Notes: generated by a model not told the origin, from the letters alone. Counted from the stretch's first letter, positions 35,970-45,076 are shown. The stretch: DNA of 64,000 nt from JAGVSR01 sp963750715 (GCA_963750715.1 CAVVRP010000014.1:62001-126000), one strand, 5' to 3'. A program made the numbers and translations.

Positions 35970-37079
35970 TCACCCGCCCTCACCGGATCGTTTGCCACTC
36001 GAAAGCGCGGTCGCGGCCGTAGTGGGCGGCGTTTCGGCCGGCACGCTCTCGCTGTCCTTCAGAAAATGCGCTTCGAGATTGATTGTCTCCCGGCGGCCGA
36101 CTTGGTCGCGGTTCTTCGAAAGCCACTTGTGCGTTTCAGTTCGTCCGGCCCCGTGAAGATACGTGAGCAGCCCGAGGTCCGGCTTCATCTTTGTTTCGTC
36201 GGCCAGAGTGCTCGTGTGCCGCCCGGCGTCGATGAGATGGAACCTGTGCGAGACGAGCGCCCGGTACTTGTTCGGCCGCGGCAGGCCGATGCCGCGCGAC
36301 GTCTCGCGCACCGCCGCAATCATACCGACATCGCGCAATAGTGGCGCGCTGAAGGTCAGCCAGTTGGCGTGACCCTGAATGGCGCGCACGCCGGTCGGCA
36401 GGTCCCTCTTTGCGAGCGGGCTGATCTGGACGATAAGAGTATCGTCCACCTGGCTTTCCAGCGCCAGATTGACGAGATCGGGATTGGCGGAAAATCCGCC
36501 GTCCCAATAGGCCGATCCACCGATCTCGACGGCGTGGTGCAGCGTCGGCAGGCAGCAGGATGCAAGGACAGCTTCGACGGTGAGTTCCTGTCGCTTGAAC
36601 AGCCGCGCACGCCCTGACGCGACATCGGTTGCAGCAATCAAAAGCTCGACCGGGGATCGGGCGCGGATCGCCGCGAAGTCGATCGTTTCCTCGAGCAGAC
36701 GCCGCAGCGGATCGAAGCCCAGCGGATTGAAATCATAGGGCGACCACAAGCTCGCGACCGAAGACATGCGCGCCGACTGGGTCATTCCGAACAGGAACGG
36801 ATTGAGCCTGAGAAGATCGGGCACACCTGCCTTGTGAACGGCCTCCCACACCTCGCGCAGCTTTGCGCGCGCCGCCTGACGGTCGCCATCGACAAGACCC
36901 GCCGCCAACGCCACGGCATTGACGGCGCCTGCACTCGTCGCGCTGATCCACGCAACATCGAGATCGGGTTCTTCGAGCAGCCGGTCGAGCACGCCCCACG
37001 TGAAGGCGCCGTGTGCGCCACCGCCCTGGAGTGCAAGATTGATCTTGTGATGACGCCGGAACAGCCGCACCAGGTTCAT
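35970..37079 (-). CDS. Patatin-like phospholipase (first of two)
   Basis: A 369-residue patatin-family lipid acyl hydrolase. The oxyanion loop is QGGGAHGAFTWG (about residue 18), the serine elbow is ATSAGAVNAV (about 49), and the catalytic Asp is in the DGG motif YWDGGFSANPD (about 205). The elbow has Ala in place of the usual first Gly of GXSXG. I believe this variant occurs in the family, but it differs from the second patatin in this window (GTSAG). No signal peptide is visible, so it is cytosolic or membrane-associated. It is transcribed away from the importer genes' stops, with 66 bases to the ABC ATPase. Confidence 0.88.
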   Translation of the reverse strand: MNLVRLFRRHHKINLALQGGGAHGAFTWGVLDRLLEEPDLDVAWISATSAGAVNAVALAAGLVDGDRQAARAKLREVWEAVHKAGVPDLLRLNPFLFGMTQSARMSSVASLWSPYDFNPLGFDPLRRLLEETIDFAAIRARSPVELLIAATDVASGRARLFKRQELTVEAVLASCCLPTLHHAVEIGGSAYWDGGFSANPDLVNLALESQVDDTLIVQISPLAKRDLPTGVRAIQGHANWLTFSAPLLRDVGMIAAVRETSRGIGLPRPNKYRALVSHRFHLIDAGRHTSTLADETKMKPDLGLLTYLHGAGRTETHKWLSKNRDQVGRRETINLEAHFLKDSESVPAETPPTTAATALSSGKRSGEGG

Positions 37080-37145
37080 GCCTCCCGCCGACGAGCAGCA
37101 GTCCGTGTCCGGACACTGAACCCGACCATGAGTTAAGGAAGGAAC

Positions 37146-37928
37146 TTACACCGTGCGCGGCAAGGGTTCGATAGGCACGACCGCGACAGCATCGCCGACG
37201 CGGATCAGGGCTGCGCGAATGCCATAGGCACGCGCCAGCATGTCCTCGGTCAAAACGTCACTCGGAGGGCCGATGGCCATCATGACGCCGTCTTTGACGA
37301 GCGCCAAACGGTGGCAATACCGGACGGCCAACGAAAGATCGTGCAGAGCGACTGCGATCCCGCGACCCTCGGCTGCAAGTTTCGAGAACTTCGCAAACAA
37401 CGACAGCGTATGTGCGGGATCGAGACCGGCAGTCGGCTCGTCCGTAATCAGAAAGCGCGCATCCTGCGCGAGGGCCCGCGCGACAAGAACCCGCGCACGC
37501 TCGCCGCCAGACAGCTCCAGCACGGACCGGCCGGCCAGTGCCTGCGCATCCATGGCCACGAGCGCGGTTTCAATGGCGCGGCGGTCGTCCTCGGATTCGG
37601 CAGCGACCGCCGAGCGGTGAGGCAGACGGCCGAGACCGACGATGCGGCTCGCCGTCATCGGCCAGTGGATGATGCGATCCTGCGGGAGATAGGCGATCTG
37701 CCGCCCACGCGACCGGCCGTCAAGTTCCGGTAGGGCATGACCGTCGAGACGCACGCTGCCGGCTGCCGGCTCGAGCAGCCCGGCCATGATACGCAGAAGG
37801 GTCGACTTGCCGGCCCCGTTGGGACCGACGACGGCGACGATCTCTCCCGGCGACACCGTCAGGCTCACCTGTTTGAGAACTTCGCGACCACCGAGCCTCG
37901 CACTGACGTCACGAACTTCGAGCGTCAT
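37146..37928 (-). CDS. ABC importer ATPase (BtuD/HmuV/FhuC-type)
   Basis: A 260-residue ABC ATPase with Walker A GPNGAGKST (about residue 36), Q-loop AYLPQDR, signature LSGGERARV, Walker B FLITDEPTAGLD and the H-loop His in ALHDLS. It drives import of a siderophore, haem or cobalamin. The start MTLEVRDVSARLGG is fixed by a 4-base overlap with the permease stop; frames open further upstream are antisense to the permease. It is the last gene of the binding protein-permease-ATPase operon. Confidence 0.92.
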   Translation of the reverse strand: MTLEVRDVSARLGGREVLKQVSLTVSPGEIVAVVGPNGAGKSTLLRIMAGLLEPAAGSVRLDGHALPELDGRSRGRQIAYLPQDRIIHWPMTASRIVGLGRLPHRSAVAAESEDDRRAIETALVAMDAQALAGRSVLELSGGERARVLVARALAQDARFLITDEPTAGLDPAHTLSLFAKFSKLAAEGRGIAVALHDLSLAVRYCHRLALVKDGVMMAIGPPSDVLTEDMLARAYGIRAALIRVGDAVAVVPIEPLPRTV

Positions 37929-38890
37929 GGCGGCAATTCTCCGCGCGTGCGCAGAACGAGCCACAGGAAGAACGGCGCGCCGAGCAGCGCGGTCACCACG
38001 CCAAGCCGCAGATCGCCCGACGGTGACAGCAGGCGCAGGCCCGTATCGGCGACGAGGACCAGCGTCGCGCCGCCCAGTAGGCTCGGAAACAACAGCCGTC
38101 CGGGCTCCGACCCGACAAAGCTGCGAAGAAGATGCGGAACCATCAGCCCGACGAATCCGATCGCGCCGCACACCGCCGTCGCCGCCCCAACCGCCAGCGC
38201 AGTCCCGGCGACGATCTTATGGCGCAGGCGCGCTGTGTCGACGCCGAGATTGCGGGCCGCGTCATCGCCGAGCGCGAGCGCGTCGAGATCGCGTCCCGTC
38301 GACATTAGCAGCACGCACCCGGCAAGGATCAGAGGCGCTGCGATCCGCACATGCAGCATGCTGCGATCAGTGAGCGAGCCCATCATCCAGTAGAGCATTT
38401 CGGAAGCGGCGAATGGATTTGGCGCGAGATTGAGCGCGAGCGAGGTTAGCGCGGCTGCGAGGGTCGAAACCGCAACGCCAGCGAGGATCAGCGTTACCGG
38501 CCCTGTGCTGGTACCCGCGAGTGCCAGGACGGCGGCGGTCGCGATGAAGGCGCCCGTCAATCCGCCAGCGGGGAGAGCGAAAGCGAAGGTCGCCGCCAAT
38601 CCGGAATGAAGCGAAATCACGGCGCCGAGTGCCGCACCGCCCGACACACCCAGCAGTCCTGGCTCGGCAAGAGGATTGCGCAGATAGCCCTGAAGGACCG
38701 CACCGCTGAGACCCAATGCGCCGCCGACGAGAAAGCCCAGCACCGCCCGCGGCAGGCGTATTTCCATGAAGACGAGACGCGCGGCACCGCCCGTCGGCCA
38801 GCCGATCGCGAGCGGGCCGATGGCTAGAGACGCGAAGAATGCGAGGGAGGCGGCGACCGCCAGAAACACTAGGGGCATCCGCCCCGTCAT
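37925..38890 (-). CDS. FecCD-family ABC importer permease
   Basis: A 321-residue polytopic permease of the BtuC/FecCD family with about nine to ten helices. Typical segments are RLPRAVLGFLVGGALGLSGAVLQGYLRNPLAEPGLLGVSGGAALGA and GFVGLMVPHLLR. The start MTGRMPLVF at 38890 overlaps the stop of the binding-protein gene by 4 bases; an upstream in-frame ATG would add a polar extension overlapping that gene further. It imports cobalamin, haem or a Fe3+-siderophore from the periplasm. Confidence 0.92.
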   Translation of the reverse strand: MTGRMPLVFLAVAASLAFFASLAIGPLAIGWPTGGAARLVFMEIRLPRAVLGFLVGGALGLSGAVLQGYLRNPLAEPGLLGVSGGAALGAVISLHSGLAATFAFALPAGGLTGAFIATAAVLALAGTSTGPVTLILAGVAVSTLAAALTSLALNLAPNPFAASEMLYWMMGSLTDRSMLHVRIAAPLILAGCVLLMSTGRDLDALALGDDAARNLGVDTARLRHKIVAGTALAVGAATAVCGAIGFVGLMVPHLLRSFVGSEPGRLLFPSLLGGATLVLVADTGLRLLSPSGDLRLGVVTALLGAPFFLWLVLRTRGELPP

Positions 38891-39801
38891 CGGTTGGTAT
38901 CTCCGTGCGTGACTTTTGGAGCCTCCACCGCGACCAGCCGCTCGACAGCCTCGATGATGCGCGGCGTGCCGCACAGCCATAGCGGCATCGGCAGCTGCAG
39001 CGAGGGCCGCGCCGCAAGTAACTGTCGGAATGCGGGATGGCGCAGATTATCGGCAAGCACGGTGCGGAAGTCGGCCGCCGTGTTGGCCAGCACGATCAGA
39101 TCTGGGGGCTCGGTCAGAAGCGTCTCAAGCGCCAAACGTCCGCCGCGGCCCAGGATTTCCGGCGTCGCCGTGTTGGTGTAGCCGGCCGCCGACAACACCT
39201 CATCCATGATGCTGCCGCGGCCCGAAACGATTGAGCCGACCTGGAGGGCGACGGCGGTCTGGGACGAACCCGCAGGCGCGCGGGCCGCCGCCAGCCGCCG
39301 GTCGAACTCCGCAATCATCTCCACGCCGCGCGCCGGAACTCCGGCGGCATCGGCCATGATCCGCACGCTTTCGCGAACGCCGTCGAACGAAGACGCCATC
39401 GGAACTTTGACGACACGACGGCCCATGCGCTGGAGAAGATCGACGGTCGCGGGCGTCGAAAACTGACCCACCAGTATCAGGTCGGGATCGAGCGCCAGGA
39501 CTTCCTCGGCCGTACCCCGGATGGCGGGAATGCCAGCGGCCTGTTCCGGGATCGGCGACATCATCGGATCGGTGGCGAGGAAGCTCAGACCGGCGATTCG
39601 TTCCCTCGGCACGAGATCGAGCAGAATCTGATCGGTACACAGGTTGAGACTGACGATGCGGGATGGCTTCTCCGCGGCGGACCTTGCCACCGCCACGCCG
39701 CTGCCGAACAAAGCGAGAAGTCCTGCGACCCCGGTCGCAAGAAATTCCCTTGCCTTGATCTTTTTTCTCGCAGACCGCCTCACGCAAACTCCATTCGCCA
39801 T
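38887..39801 (-). CDS. ABC importer periplasmic binding protein (BtuF/HmuT-like)
   Basis: A 304-residue class III binding protein. It has a basic N-terminus and hydrophobic signal (EFLATGVAGLLALFGSGVAVARS), then the family opening SRIVSLNLCTDQILLDLVP and AEEVLALDPDLILVG. The ligand may be cobalamin, because the upstream scrap of TonB receptor resembles the BtuB-like C-terminus; haem or siderophore cannot be excluded. I start at the ATG at 39801. An earlier in-frame ATG (39870) lies inside the receptor remnant and probably reflects fusion of leftover sequence. Confidence 0.85.
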   Translation of the reverse strand: MANGVCVRRSARKKIKAREFLATGVAGLLALFGSGVAVARSAAEKPSRIVSLNLCTDQILLDLVPRERIAGLSFLATDPMMSPIPEQAAGIPAIRGTAEEVLALDPDLILVGQFSTPATVDLLQRMGRRVVKVPMASSFDGVRESVRIMADAAGVPARGVEMIAEFDRRLAAARAPAGSSQTAVALQVGSIVSGRGSIMDEVLSAAGYTNTATPEILGRGGRLALETLLTEPPDLIVLANTAADFRTVLADNLRHPAFRQLLAARPSLQLPMPLWLCGTPRIIEAVERLVAVEAPKVTHGDTNR

Positions 39802-39854
39802 CAGATTCCAACGCCCTTCGGCCCAGGCACATGTGGCAACTTCCTCGTATGTAA

Positions 39855-39990
39855 ACCGGGAGGCCGGCATGCCCGCCGTTTCGTACCCGAAGACCTCCTG
39901 GTATCCTGGTCGAGCAGGTTCTCAACTCTGCCGTAGAACTCGACGCCAGGCGCGACCTTGTAGGAAGCAACGGCGTTGACGAGCGGGCAT
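39855..39990 (-). pseudogene. C-terminal scrap of a TonB-dependent receptor (BtuB-like)
   Basis: The minus strand encodes NAVASYKVAPGVEFYGRVEN followed by LLDQD; after one missing base, YQEVFGYETAG continues in the next frame. The sequence YGRVENL.D.DYQEVFGY is the typical last beta-strand region of cobalamin-type TonB-dependent receptors. The usual terminal strand (GR..Y.G) and everything upstream are absent. The remnant lies directly before the ABC importer binding-protein gene, where an intact receptor gene would be expected. No cobalamin riboswitch box was found nearby. Confidence 0.7.
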
Positions 39991-40070
39991 CATTTTGTGC
40001 AAGGGCGATTTCGCGGCGAGATATTGTTATCTGTGATCGTGTTCATAACACATTACAGGATGCGTAACGC

Positions 40071-40946
40071 TTGGCACACGCTAGACAGTGTTTCAAAATC
40101 GTCGAAATCATCAGTTCTGCCGCCGGAACCGCGAACGAGGATCGGGCGGGGTCCGCAGGCGATCTGGCCTGGGTGATCGATGGCGCTACGGATGTCGTTG
40201 CCGAACCTCTGACACGAAGCCAGTCCGACGCGGCGTGGTTCGCGGACCTGCTCGATCTGGAACTTCGCCGGCTGGCAGCAATTCGAGTCGGCCCGCTCAG
40301 CGAATTGCCGATGCGTCTGGCTGCCGTGGCGCAGCGAACGTTCGATCAAGCTGCGCAGCGTCCGGCGCTCGACCGCGGCGAACACCCATCCGCCTCCGGC
40401 ATCATCGTTCGTGTTCGCGGCACGACGCTCGAATATGTGAGCCTCGGCGATTGCGTGCTCCTTGCCGAAACCCGATCCGGCTTTCTCCGTGTCGGGATCG
40501 ACGAGGACAGCGCCGGCGATGCCTGGGTCGCGGATGAGATCCGCCGCAGTCGCGCTGCCAATCCTGCGGCGAGCGTCTCACAAGCACGCGAAGATCTATG
40601 GGCCAAACTGAGAGCGGCGCGGCGACGCATGAACATGCCGGACGGATACGGCGTGTTCTCTCTGACGGTCCCGCCGCCACCTTTCATTCAGACCGCAACG
40701 ATCGAGCTGGACGAAACGGCGCGCGTACTGCTGGCGACCGACGGCCTGACGCGCCTCGTCGACGTTTTCGCCACGTACCGGACAAGTGCGCTTTTTGACG
40801 CCGCCTGGAGCCGCGGCCTGTCATCCCTCGTGAAGGAACTTCGCCGCATCGAAGCCGACGATGCCGACTGCATCCGCCATGCTCGTGCCAAGACGAACGA
40901 CGACGCGACCGGAGTTCTGCTTCGACTAACAAACGAAAGGCCGTAA
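40071..40946 (+). CDS. PP2C-like protein phosphatase
   Basis: A 291-residue cytosolic protein with the metal-site pattern of PP2C phosphatases: NEDRAGSAGDLAWVIDGATD (about residues 22-41), GIIVRVRGTTLEYVSLGDC, VLLATDGLTRLVD (about 225) and DDATGVLL near the end. These supply the Asp residues for two Mn/Mg ions. The best start is a TTG at 40071, since no ATG lies in frame near the conserved region. No kinase partner is adjacent, so its phosphoprotein target is unknown. It is convergent with the EF-G-like gene. Confidence 0.82.
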   Translation: MAHARQCFKIVEIISSAAGTANEDRAGSAGDLAWVIDGATDVVAEPLTRSQSDAAWFADLLDLELRRLAAIRVGPLSELPMRLAAVAQRTFDQAAQRPALDRGEHPSASGIIVRVRGTTLEYVSLGDCVLLAETRSGFLRVGIDEDSAGDAWVADEIRRSRAANPAASVSQAREDLWAKLRAARRRMNMPDGYGVFSLTVPPPPFIQTATIELDETARVLLATDGLTRLVDVFATYRTSALFDAAWSRGLSSLVKELRRIEADDADCIRHARAKTNDDATGVLLRLTNERP

Positions 40947-40969
40947 GGCTGCCCCTCGCGTCCCGGCGG

Positions 40970-43039
40970 CTATTCAGCCGCCGCCTGCTTGTGACTTGCG
41001 AGGACTTGGTCGGCGAGCCGGCCGGTTAACTCCGCAAGATGATCGAAGCGCGCCGTGAACGTGCCGACGCCGGCCGTCGCAGAGCGCAATTCCACGATCA
41101 GGTCGTCCATTTCCGATTCCGGAATCTGGGCGGAAACGACATCCCAGCCGGACCACCCCTCGCGCGCATCGAAGCCAAGGATCTGTCCGCGCCGCTGGGA
41201 AATGATCCCGTTTATCCGAGCGGTGGCATCCGATGGCACGGCGATGTCGACCGCCATTACCGGTTCCAACAGCACGGGTGAACACTTCGGCAGTCCTTCA
41301 CTCATGGCGAGCCGGCCCGCTTGCCGGAAGGCCATGTCGGACGAATCCACCGTATGGAAGGAGCCGTCGAGCAGCGTCACGGCTACGTCGACGACGGGAA
41401 AACCGAGCGGCCCCGACTTGAGGTAGTCGGACACGCCGATCTCGACGGAAGGAATGTACTGCTTGGGTACCACGCCGCCGGTAATCCTGTCGCCGAAGCG
41501 GAAGCCCGATCCGCGCGGCATCGGCTCGATGCTGACGACGACATCGCCGAACTGGCCATGCCCGCCAGACTGCTTTTTGTGCCGTCCCCGCACTTCCACC
41601 GATTGACGGATTGTTTCCTTGTAGGGGACCTGCCTGGGGAGGCGATCGACCGTCACGGCGAACTTGCGAGCCAGCCGTTCGAACGCCACGCGCAGGTGCA
41701 TCTCGCCCTGCCCTCTCAGCAGGGTCTGATGCGTGTCCTTGTGATTGTCGACGGAGAGCGAAGGGTCCTCCTCCATAAGCTTGTTCAAGGCGGCCGACAG
41801 CTTGACCTCGTCCTTGCGGTCCTTGAGCCCTATTCCGTAGGCGAGCACCGGCTCGGGCATCGGCGGATGCGCGATCTGGACGATGCCGCTCTTTTCCGCC
41901 GTGATCGTGTCACCGGTTCTGACGTGGTCGAGCCGCCCCAGAGCGACAGTGTCGCCAGCGTGCGCCGCCGTGCGCTTCATCGTCTCCTGGCCCTTGACGC
42001 TGAACAGGCCGCCAATGCGTTCGTCGTTGGCGTTCGGGCCGAACACGGTCGTTCCGTCCGCCAATTCGCCCGTCAGCAGGCGGGCGATCGACAGCTTGCC
42101 GCCGTGTCCCGTGTAGAGTGTCTTCATGACGTAGGCCGCGCTCTTCGCGTTCTCGACCTTGAGGCGCTTTGCCGTGTCAGTGACGAACGGCACCTCGTGG
42201 CGAAGCGCCTTCAGCAGCCGCAGAATGCCATTTCCATTGTGAGCGCTGCCGAGCAGAACCGGGCAGATAAGCCCTTCACGCAGCTCGCGGGACAGATCGT
42301 CGAAAATGCGGTCGCGAGGCGGCGCCATATCGGTCAGCAACTGTTCCATCAGGTCGTCGTCGTAATCGGCGAGCTGTTCCAGCATATGGAAGCGGGCTTC
42401 CTTCTCGCGGTCCATCACGGAAGCAGGGAGCTCAACAATTTCGGAGGGCGCATGCTCGCGGTATACGTAGGCGCGTTCGGAGGCGAGGTCGACGAAGCCG
42501 GTTGCGATGCCATTTTCCCAGATCGGGATCTGACGCAGCACCAGCGGCTTGGCTGAAGCCGGCTGCAGGGCCGGAATGATGTCACGCACGGGCGTTGAAA
42601 AACTGTCGATCTTGTTCAGGAACAGGAAATGGGGGATGCCGCGATCTTCCAGGCCCTTGAGGATCACCTGCAGTGCTGCAACGCGCTTGGGGTCGGGCTC
42701 ACACACAACGACGGCTGCATCGACAGCGGTTAGCGCCAGCGCGCCTTCGTGCTGGAACTCGATTGAGCCGGGGCAGTCGATGAAGGCAAACGTGTCACCG
42801 AGAAACTCGGCGTTGGCGATGTTGAGTTCGACACTCATTCCGTGGTCGCGGGCCTCCGCCGACCCGTCGCCGACGGTCGACCTATCGAGAGCGGCGCCCT
42901 GTCGCGCGATGGCGCCGGTACGGGCGAGGATGGCTTCGAGCAAAGTCGTCTTGCCGGAGAGATACGGGCCGATCAGTGCGATGCAGCGGGAAGAGCGGCC
43001 CGACGGATGCCCGCCTTGCGGGCGATCGGAAGTCCCCAT
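40970..43039 (-). CDS. EF-G-like translational GTPase
   Basis: A 689-residue EF-G paralogue with all five EF-G domains. The P-loop is GPYLSGKTT (about residue 25), G3 is DCPGSIEF (about 90) and G4 is NKID (about 140). Domain IV includes SGGHGQFGDVVV. The His that follows DTPG in canonical EF-G (DTPGHVDF) is Ser here, and the switch I Thr region (RGITI) is replaced by DHGMSVEL, so GTP hydrolysis probably differs from true EF-G. Such EF-G-like proteins are frequent in alphaproteobacteria beside the essential fusA; their role is unclear. It stands alone, with a long 5' region. Confidence 0.9.
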   Translation of the reverse strand: MGTSDRPQGGHPSGRSSRCIALIGPYLSGKTTLLEAILARTGAIARQGAALDRSTVGDGSAEARDHGMSVELNIANAEFLGDTFAFIDCPGSIEFQHEGALALTAVDAAVVVCEPDPKRVAALQVILKGLEDRGIPHFLFLNKIDSFSTPVRDIIPALQPASAKPLVLRQIPIWENGIATGFVDLASERAYVYREHAPSEIVELPASVMDREKEARFHMLEQLADYDDDLMEQLLTDMAPPRDRIFDDLSRELREGLICPVLLGSAHNGNGILRLLKALRHEVPFVTDTAKRLKVENAKSAAYVMKTLYTGHGGKLSIARLLTGELADGTTVFGPNANDERIGGLFSVKGQETMKRTAAHAGDTVALGRLDHVRTGDTITAEKSGIVQIAHPPMPEPVLAYGIGLKDRKDEVKLSAALNKLMEEDPSLSVDNHKDTHQTLLRGQGEMHLRVAFERLARKFAVTVDRLPRQVPYKETIRQSVEVRGRHKKQSGGHGQFGDVVVSIEPMPRGSGFRFGDRITGGVVPKQYIPSVEIGVSDYLKSGPLGFPVVDVAVTLLDGSFHTVDSSDMAFRQAGRLAMSEGLPKCSPVLLEPVMAVDIAVPSDATARINGIISQRRGQILGFDAREGWSGWDVVSAQIPESEMDDLIVELRSATAGVGTFTARFDHLAELTGRLADQVLASHKQAAAE

Positions 43040-43394
43040 GGTGTCCTCCTTTTTCTTCTCGCTGCTTGTTCAGGGCGCGAGATTGACGAGGCGCAGCAAG
43101 GGACGCAGTCGCGGTGCGCTCCCTGGGCGCCTCGGAGAGGAGCGCGACGGCCTCATGGTCGCGCCGGACCCGGTCTTGCGCAAGAGCCAACCGGATCAAC
43201 AAACGAGGAAGATGATCTTTCTTTGCGCTGAACCGACTTTATTGCGGCGCAGCAGCGGAACTTTTGTTTCGTAAAGTCATTATCAAGAATTAGATGAAAA
43301 ACTACTTGACGCGAAGTAGTTCTGCATCAACATAAAAACGGGACGCCGATCCTCGAACTGATGGTCAGCCTCCCGCCTCCTCGGAGTAGCCTAC
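43040..43394. other. Intergenic region with a palindrome, upstream of the EF-G-like gene
   Basis: About 355 bases between divergent genes. No gene is supported. The half nearest 43394 is AT-rich and holds a perfect 8-bp inverted repeat at 43300-43321 (AACTACTT, six bases, AAGTAGTT). It could be an operator for either flanking gene. Confidence 0.55.
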
Positions 43395-43676
43395 ATGAGT
43401 ATCGAGCAGTTGATGTCCGTCGAAAGAGCTGCCGGTTTCGCCATGGTGCTCGACGATTGCGACGGGGACGCCCTGACCGGGGCCGTGCCGCACATCTCGT
43501 CTAGCGAAACGATTCCTTTCGATGTTCGTTGCCTGGGGCCTTCGTCCAAGGCCATCGTTATCTCCGGCACGACAGCTGCCAAGAGCGACGCTCTGAGCCA
43601 ACTCGCCGAACAGGCACGCGCCCAGCAGATCCGGAACTACATTACTATGTGGTGGGCCGGCCGGGCGACGGCCTGA
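43395..43676 (+). CDS. Small protein of unknown function
   Basis: A 93-residue protein, MSIEQLMSVERAAGFAMVLD..., with a helical N-terminus, a short beta-rich middle (IPFDVRCLGPSSKAIVISG) and a helical end (SQLAEQARAQQIRNYITMWW). It has no signal peptide and no recognised family. CGGAG lies about 9 bases before the ATG, and codon use resembles neighbouring real genes, which is why I keep it. The palindrome at 43300-43321 lies 75-95 bases upstream. Confidence 0.5.
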   Translation: MSIEQLMSVERAAGFAMVLDDCDGDALTGAVPHISSSETIPFDVRCLGPSSKAIVISGTTAAKSDALSQLAEQARAQQIRNYITMWWAGRATA

Positions 43677-43890
43677 CGCGGGAGCCCCACCGCTGCATCA
43701 GTTCGAGCGCGGACCTTCGCCGTCACATTACCCACCCATCTGATCCCTAATTGCCGGTACAGCGCAAACTAAACAATTGCGTACACGTAGCGTGTTTAAC
43801 TAACGCCGTGCACGGTGCAAGTTTCGCAGCCGGCGGCTTCAGCCAAGCAGCGCCGTGCACTTCATGGGCCAAATATCGGGAGTTTTCGAG

Positions 43891-44331
43891 ATGCTTCGTT
43901 CTTTGCTTGCCGCCGCGGTCATCGTTTCGGGCGCGGGAATGGCCCTTGCCCAAAACACAGCCGTCATCAAGGAACGCCAGTCTCTCCTCGAAGCCATGGG
44001 TAAGGCGGCGAAGGACCCCGGCATGATGATGAAGGGCGAGGAGGACTTCGATCTTGCGAAGATAAAGGCCTCCCTGAAGGTTTATCAGAACAATGCCTCC
44101 AAGCTCGGCGAACTGTTCCCCGACGACAGCAAGACCGGCGAAAAGACCGAGGCGCTGCCCGTCATCTGGGACGAAAAAAAAGACTTCACCGACCGCTTCC
44201 TGAAACTGGTTGCCGACGCCAAGGCTGCCGACGGCGCCATCACGGATGCGGCGACGTTCGAAGGTGAATGGCCAAAGGTGATGGGTAACTGCAGCAGCTG
44301 CCACAAGAAGTACCGCAAGCCGAAGGAATAA
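43891..44331 (+). CDS. Cytochrome c' (class II c-type cytochrome)
   Basis: A 146-residue periplasmic protein with a signal peptide (MLRSLLAAAVIVSGAGMALA), a four-helix-bundle body and a single haem site near the C-terminus, CSSCHKKYRK, which is the class II arrangement. Cytochromes c' bind NO and CO and are linked to nitrosative stress or electron transfer. The start at 43891 gives a proper signal peptide; an in-frame ATG 12 codons earlier does not. The cytochrome b561 gene follows after 6 bases, so the two probably form an electron-transfer operon. Confidence 0.92.
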   Translation: MLRSLLAAAVIVSGAGMALAQNTAVIKERQSLLEAMGKAAKDPGMMMKGEEDFDLAKIKASLKVYQNNASKLGELFPDDSKTGEKTEALPVIWDEKKDFTDRFLKLVADAKAADGAITDAATFEGEWPKVMGNCSSCHKKYRKPKE

Positions 44332-44337
44332 CGAGGC

Positions 44338-45063
44338 ATGGCGTCCAGTGGTGGCTCGGCTGGTGGGGCGGTCCCCGCCTGGGACCTGCCGACACGGCTG
44401 TTCCACTGGGCGCTCGTGTTTTGCATCGTCTCGGCGTGGGTCAGCTATCGCTACGCCGAGTTGATCGGGGATACGCTTCTCAAATGGCATCGCTGGAATG
44501 GTTACGCCATTCTCCTTTTTCTGACCTGGCGGCTGCTGTGGGGCTTCTTCGGCTCATCGACCTCGCGCTTTGCCAGTTTCGTACGAGCCCCGTCAGCGAT
44601 CGGCGGCTATGCCGGCGCCCTGGCAAGGGGGAATGCGCCCCAATACCTCGGGCACAATCCCCTCGGCTCTTTGATGATCCTTGCATTGCTGCTGGCCGCA
44701 GCCGTGCAGGGATCGCTCGGCCTGTTCGCGGTCGATGAAACCGACCTGACCGGCGGCGCGCTCCACCGTCTTGTCAGCGAGGGCATGAACAAGTCTCTGA
44801 CGCGGTGGCATGCCTGGACTTTTTATTACGTCCTTCTGGCGCTCGCCGGGCTGCACATTGCGATCAACTTGCTCTACGGCCTCGTCAAACGCGAACCGTT
44901 GATTGCGGCGATGATCACCGGCCGCAAGCCCGAAGCGGCCTACGTGGACGCGCCGCGGGCGAACATCGCCGAGCGAACGGCATGGCGCGCGCTTGCGTGT
45001 CTCGCGGCCGCCGCTGCCATCGTGTTCGGCACCATTGCGGCACTGGGCGGCCGCCTGCTTTAG
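44338..45063 (+). CDS. Cytochrome b561-type membrane electron carrier
   Basis: A 241-residue, four- to five-helix dihaem b-type cytochrome. Haem-ligand His candidates sit in TRLFHWALVF (about residue 23), LKWHRWNGY (about 50), RWHAWTFYY (about 160) and GLHIAINLLYG (about 178). This family passes electrons from quinol to periplasmic cytochromes, here very likely the cytochrome c' encoded 6 bases upstream. The C-terminal helix (ALACLAAAAAIVFGTIAALGG) is usual for the group. Confidence 0.9.
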   Translation: MASSGGSAGGAVPAWDLPTRLFHWALVFCIVSAWVSYRYAELIGDTLLKWHRWNGYAILLFLTWRLLWGFFGSSTSRFASFVRAPSAIGGYAGALARGNAPQYLGHNPLGSLMILALLLAAAVQGSLGLFAVDETDLTGGALHRLVSEGMNKSLTRWHAWTFYYVLLALAGLHIAINLLYGLVKREPLIAAMITGRKPEAAYVDAPRANIAERTAWRALACLAAAAAIVFGTIAALGGRLL

Positions 45064-45076
45064 CTATGGTGTCGCG

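Noticed and set aside
37929..38171. N-terminal extension of the ABC ATPase
   Set aside because: The added residues are Arg/Ala-rich shadow of the permease; the 4-base overlap at 37925-37928 gives the real start.
39836..40070. Cobalamin riboswitch upstream of the ABC importer
   Set aside because: I looked for the B12-box pattern on the minus strand and found only receptor-like coding remnants.
43747..44490. 247-codon minus-strand frame
   Set aside because: It overlaps the cytochrome c' gene, which has a signal peptide and haem motif; the minus frame has no signature.
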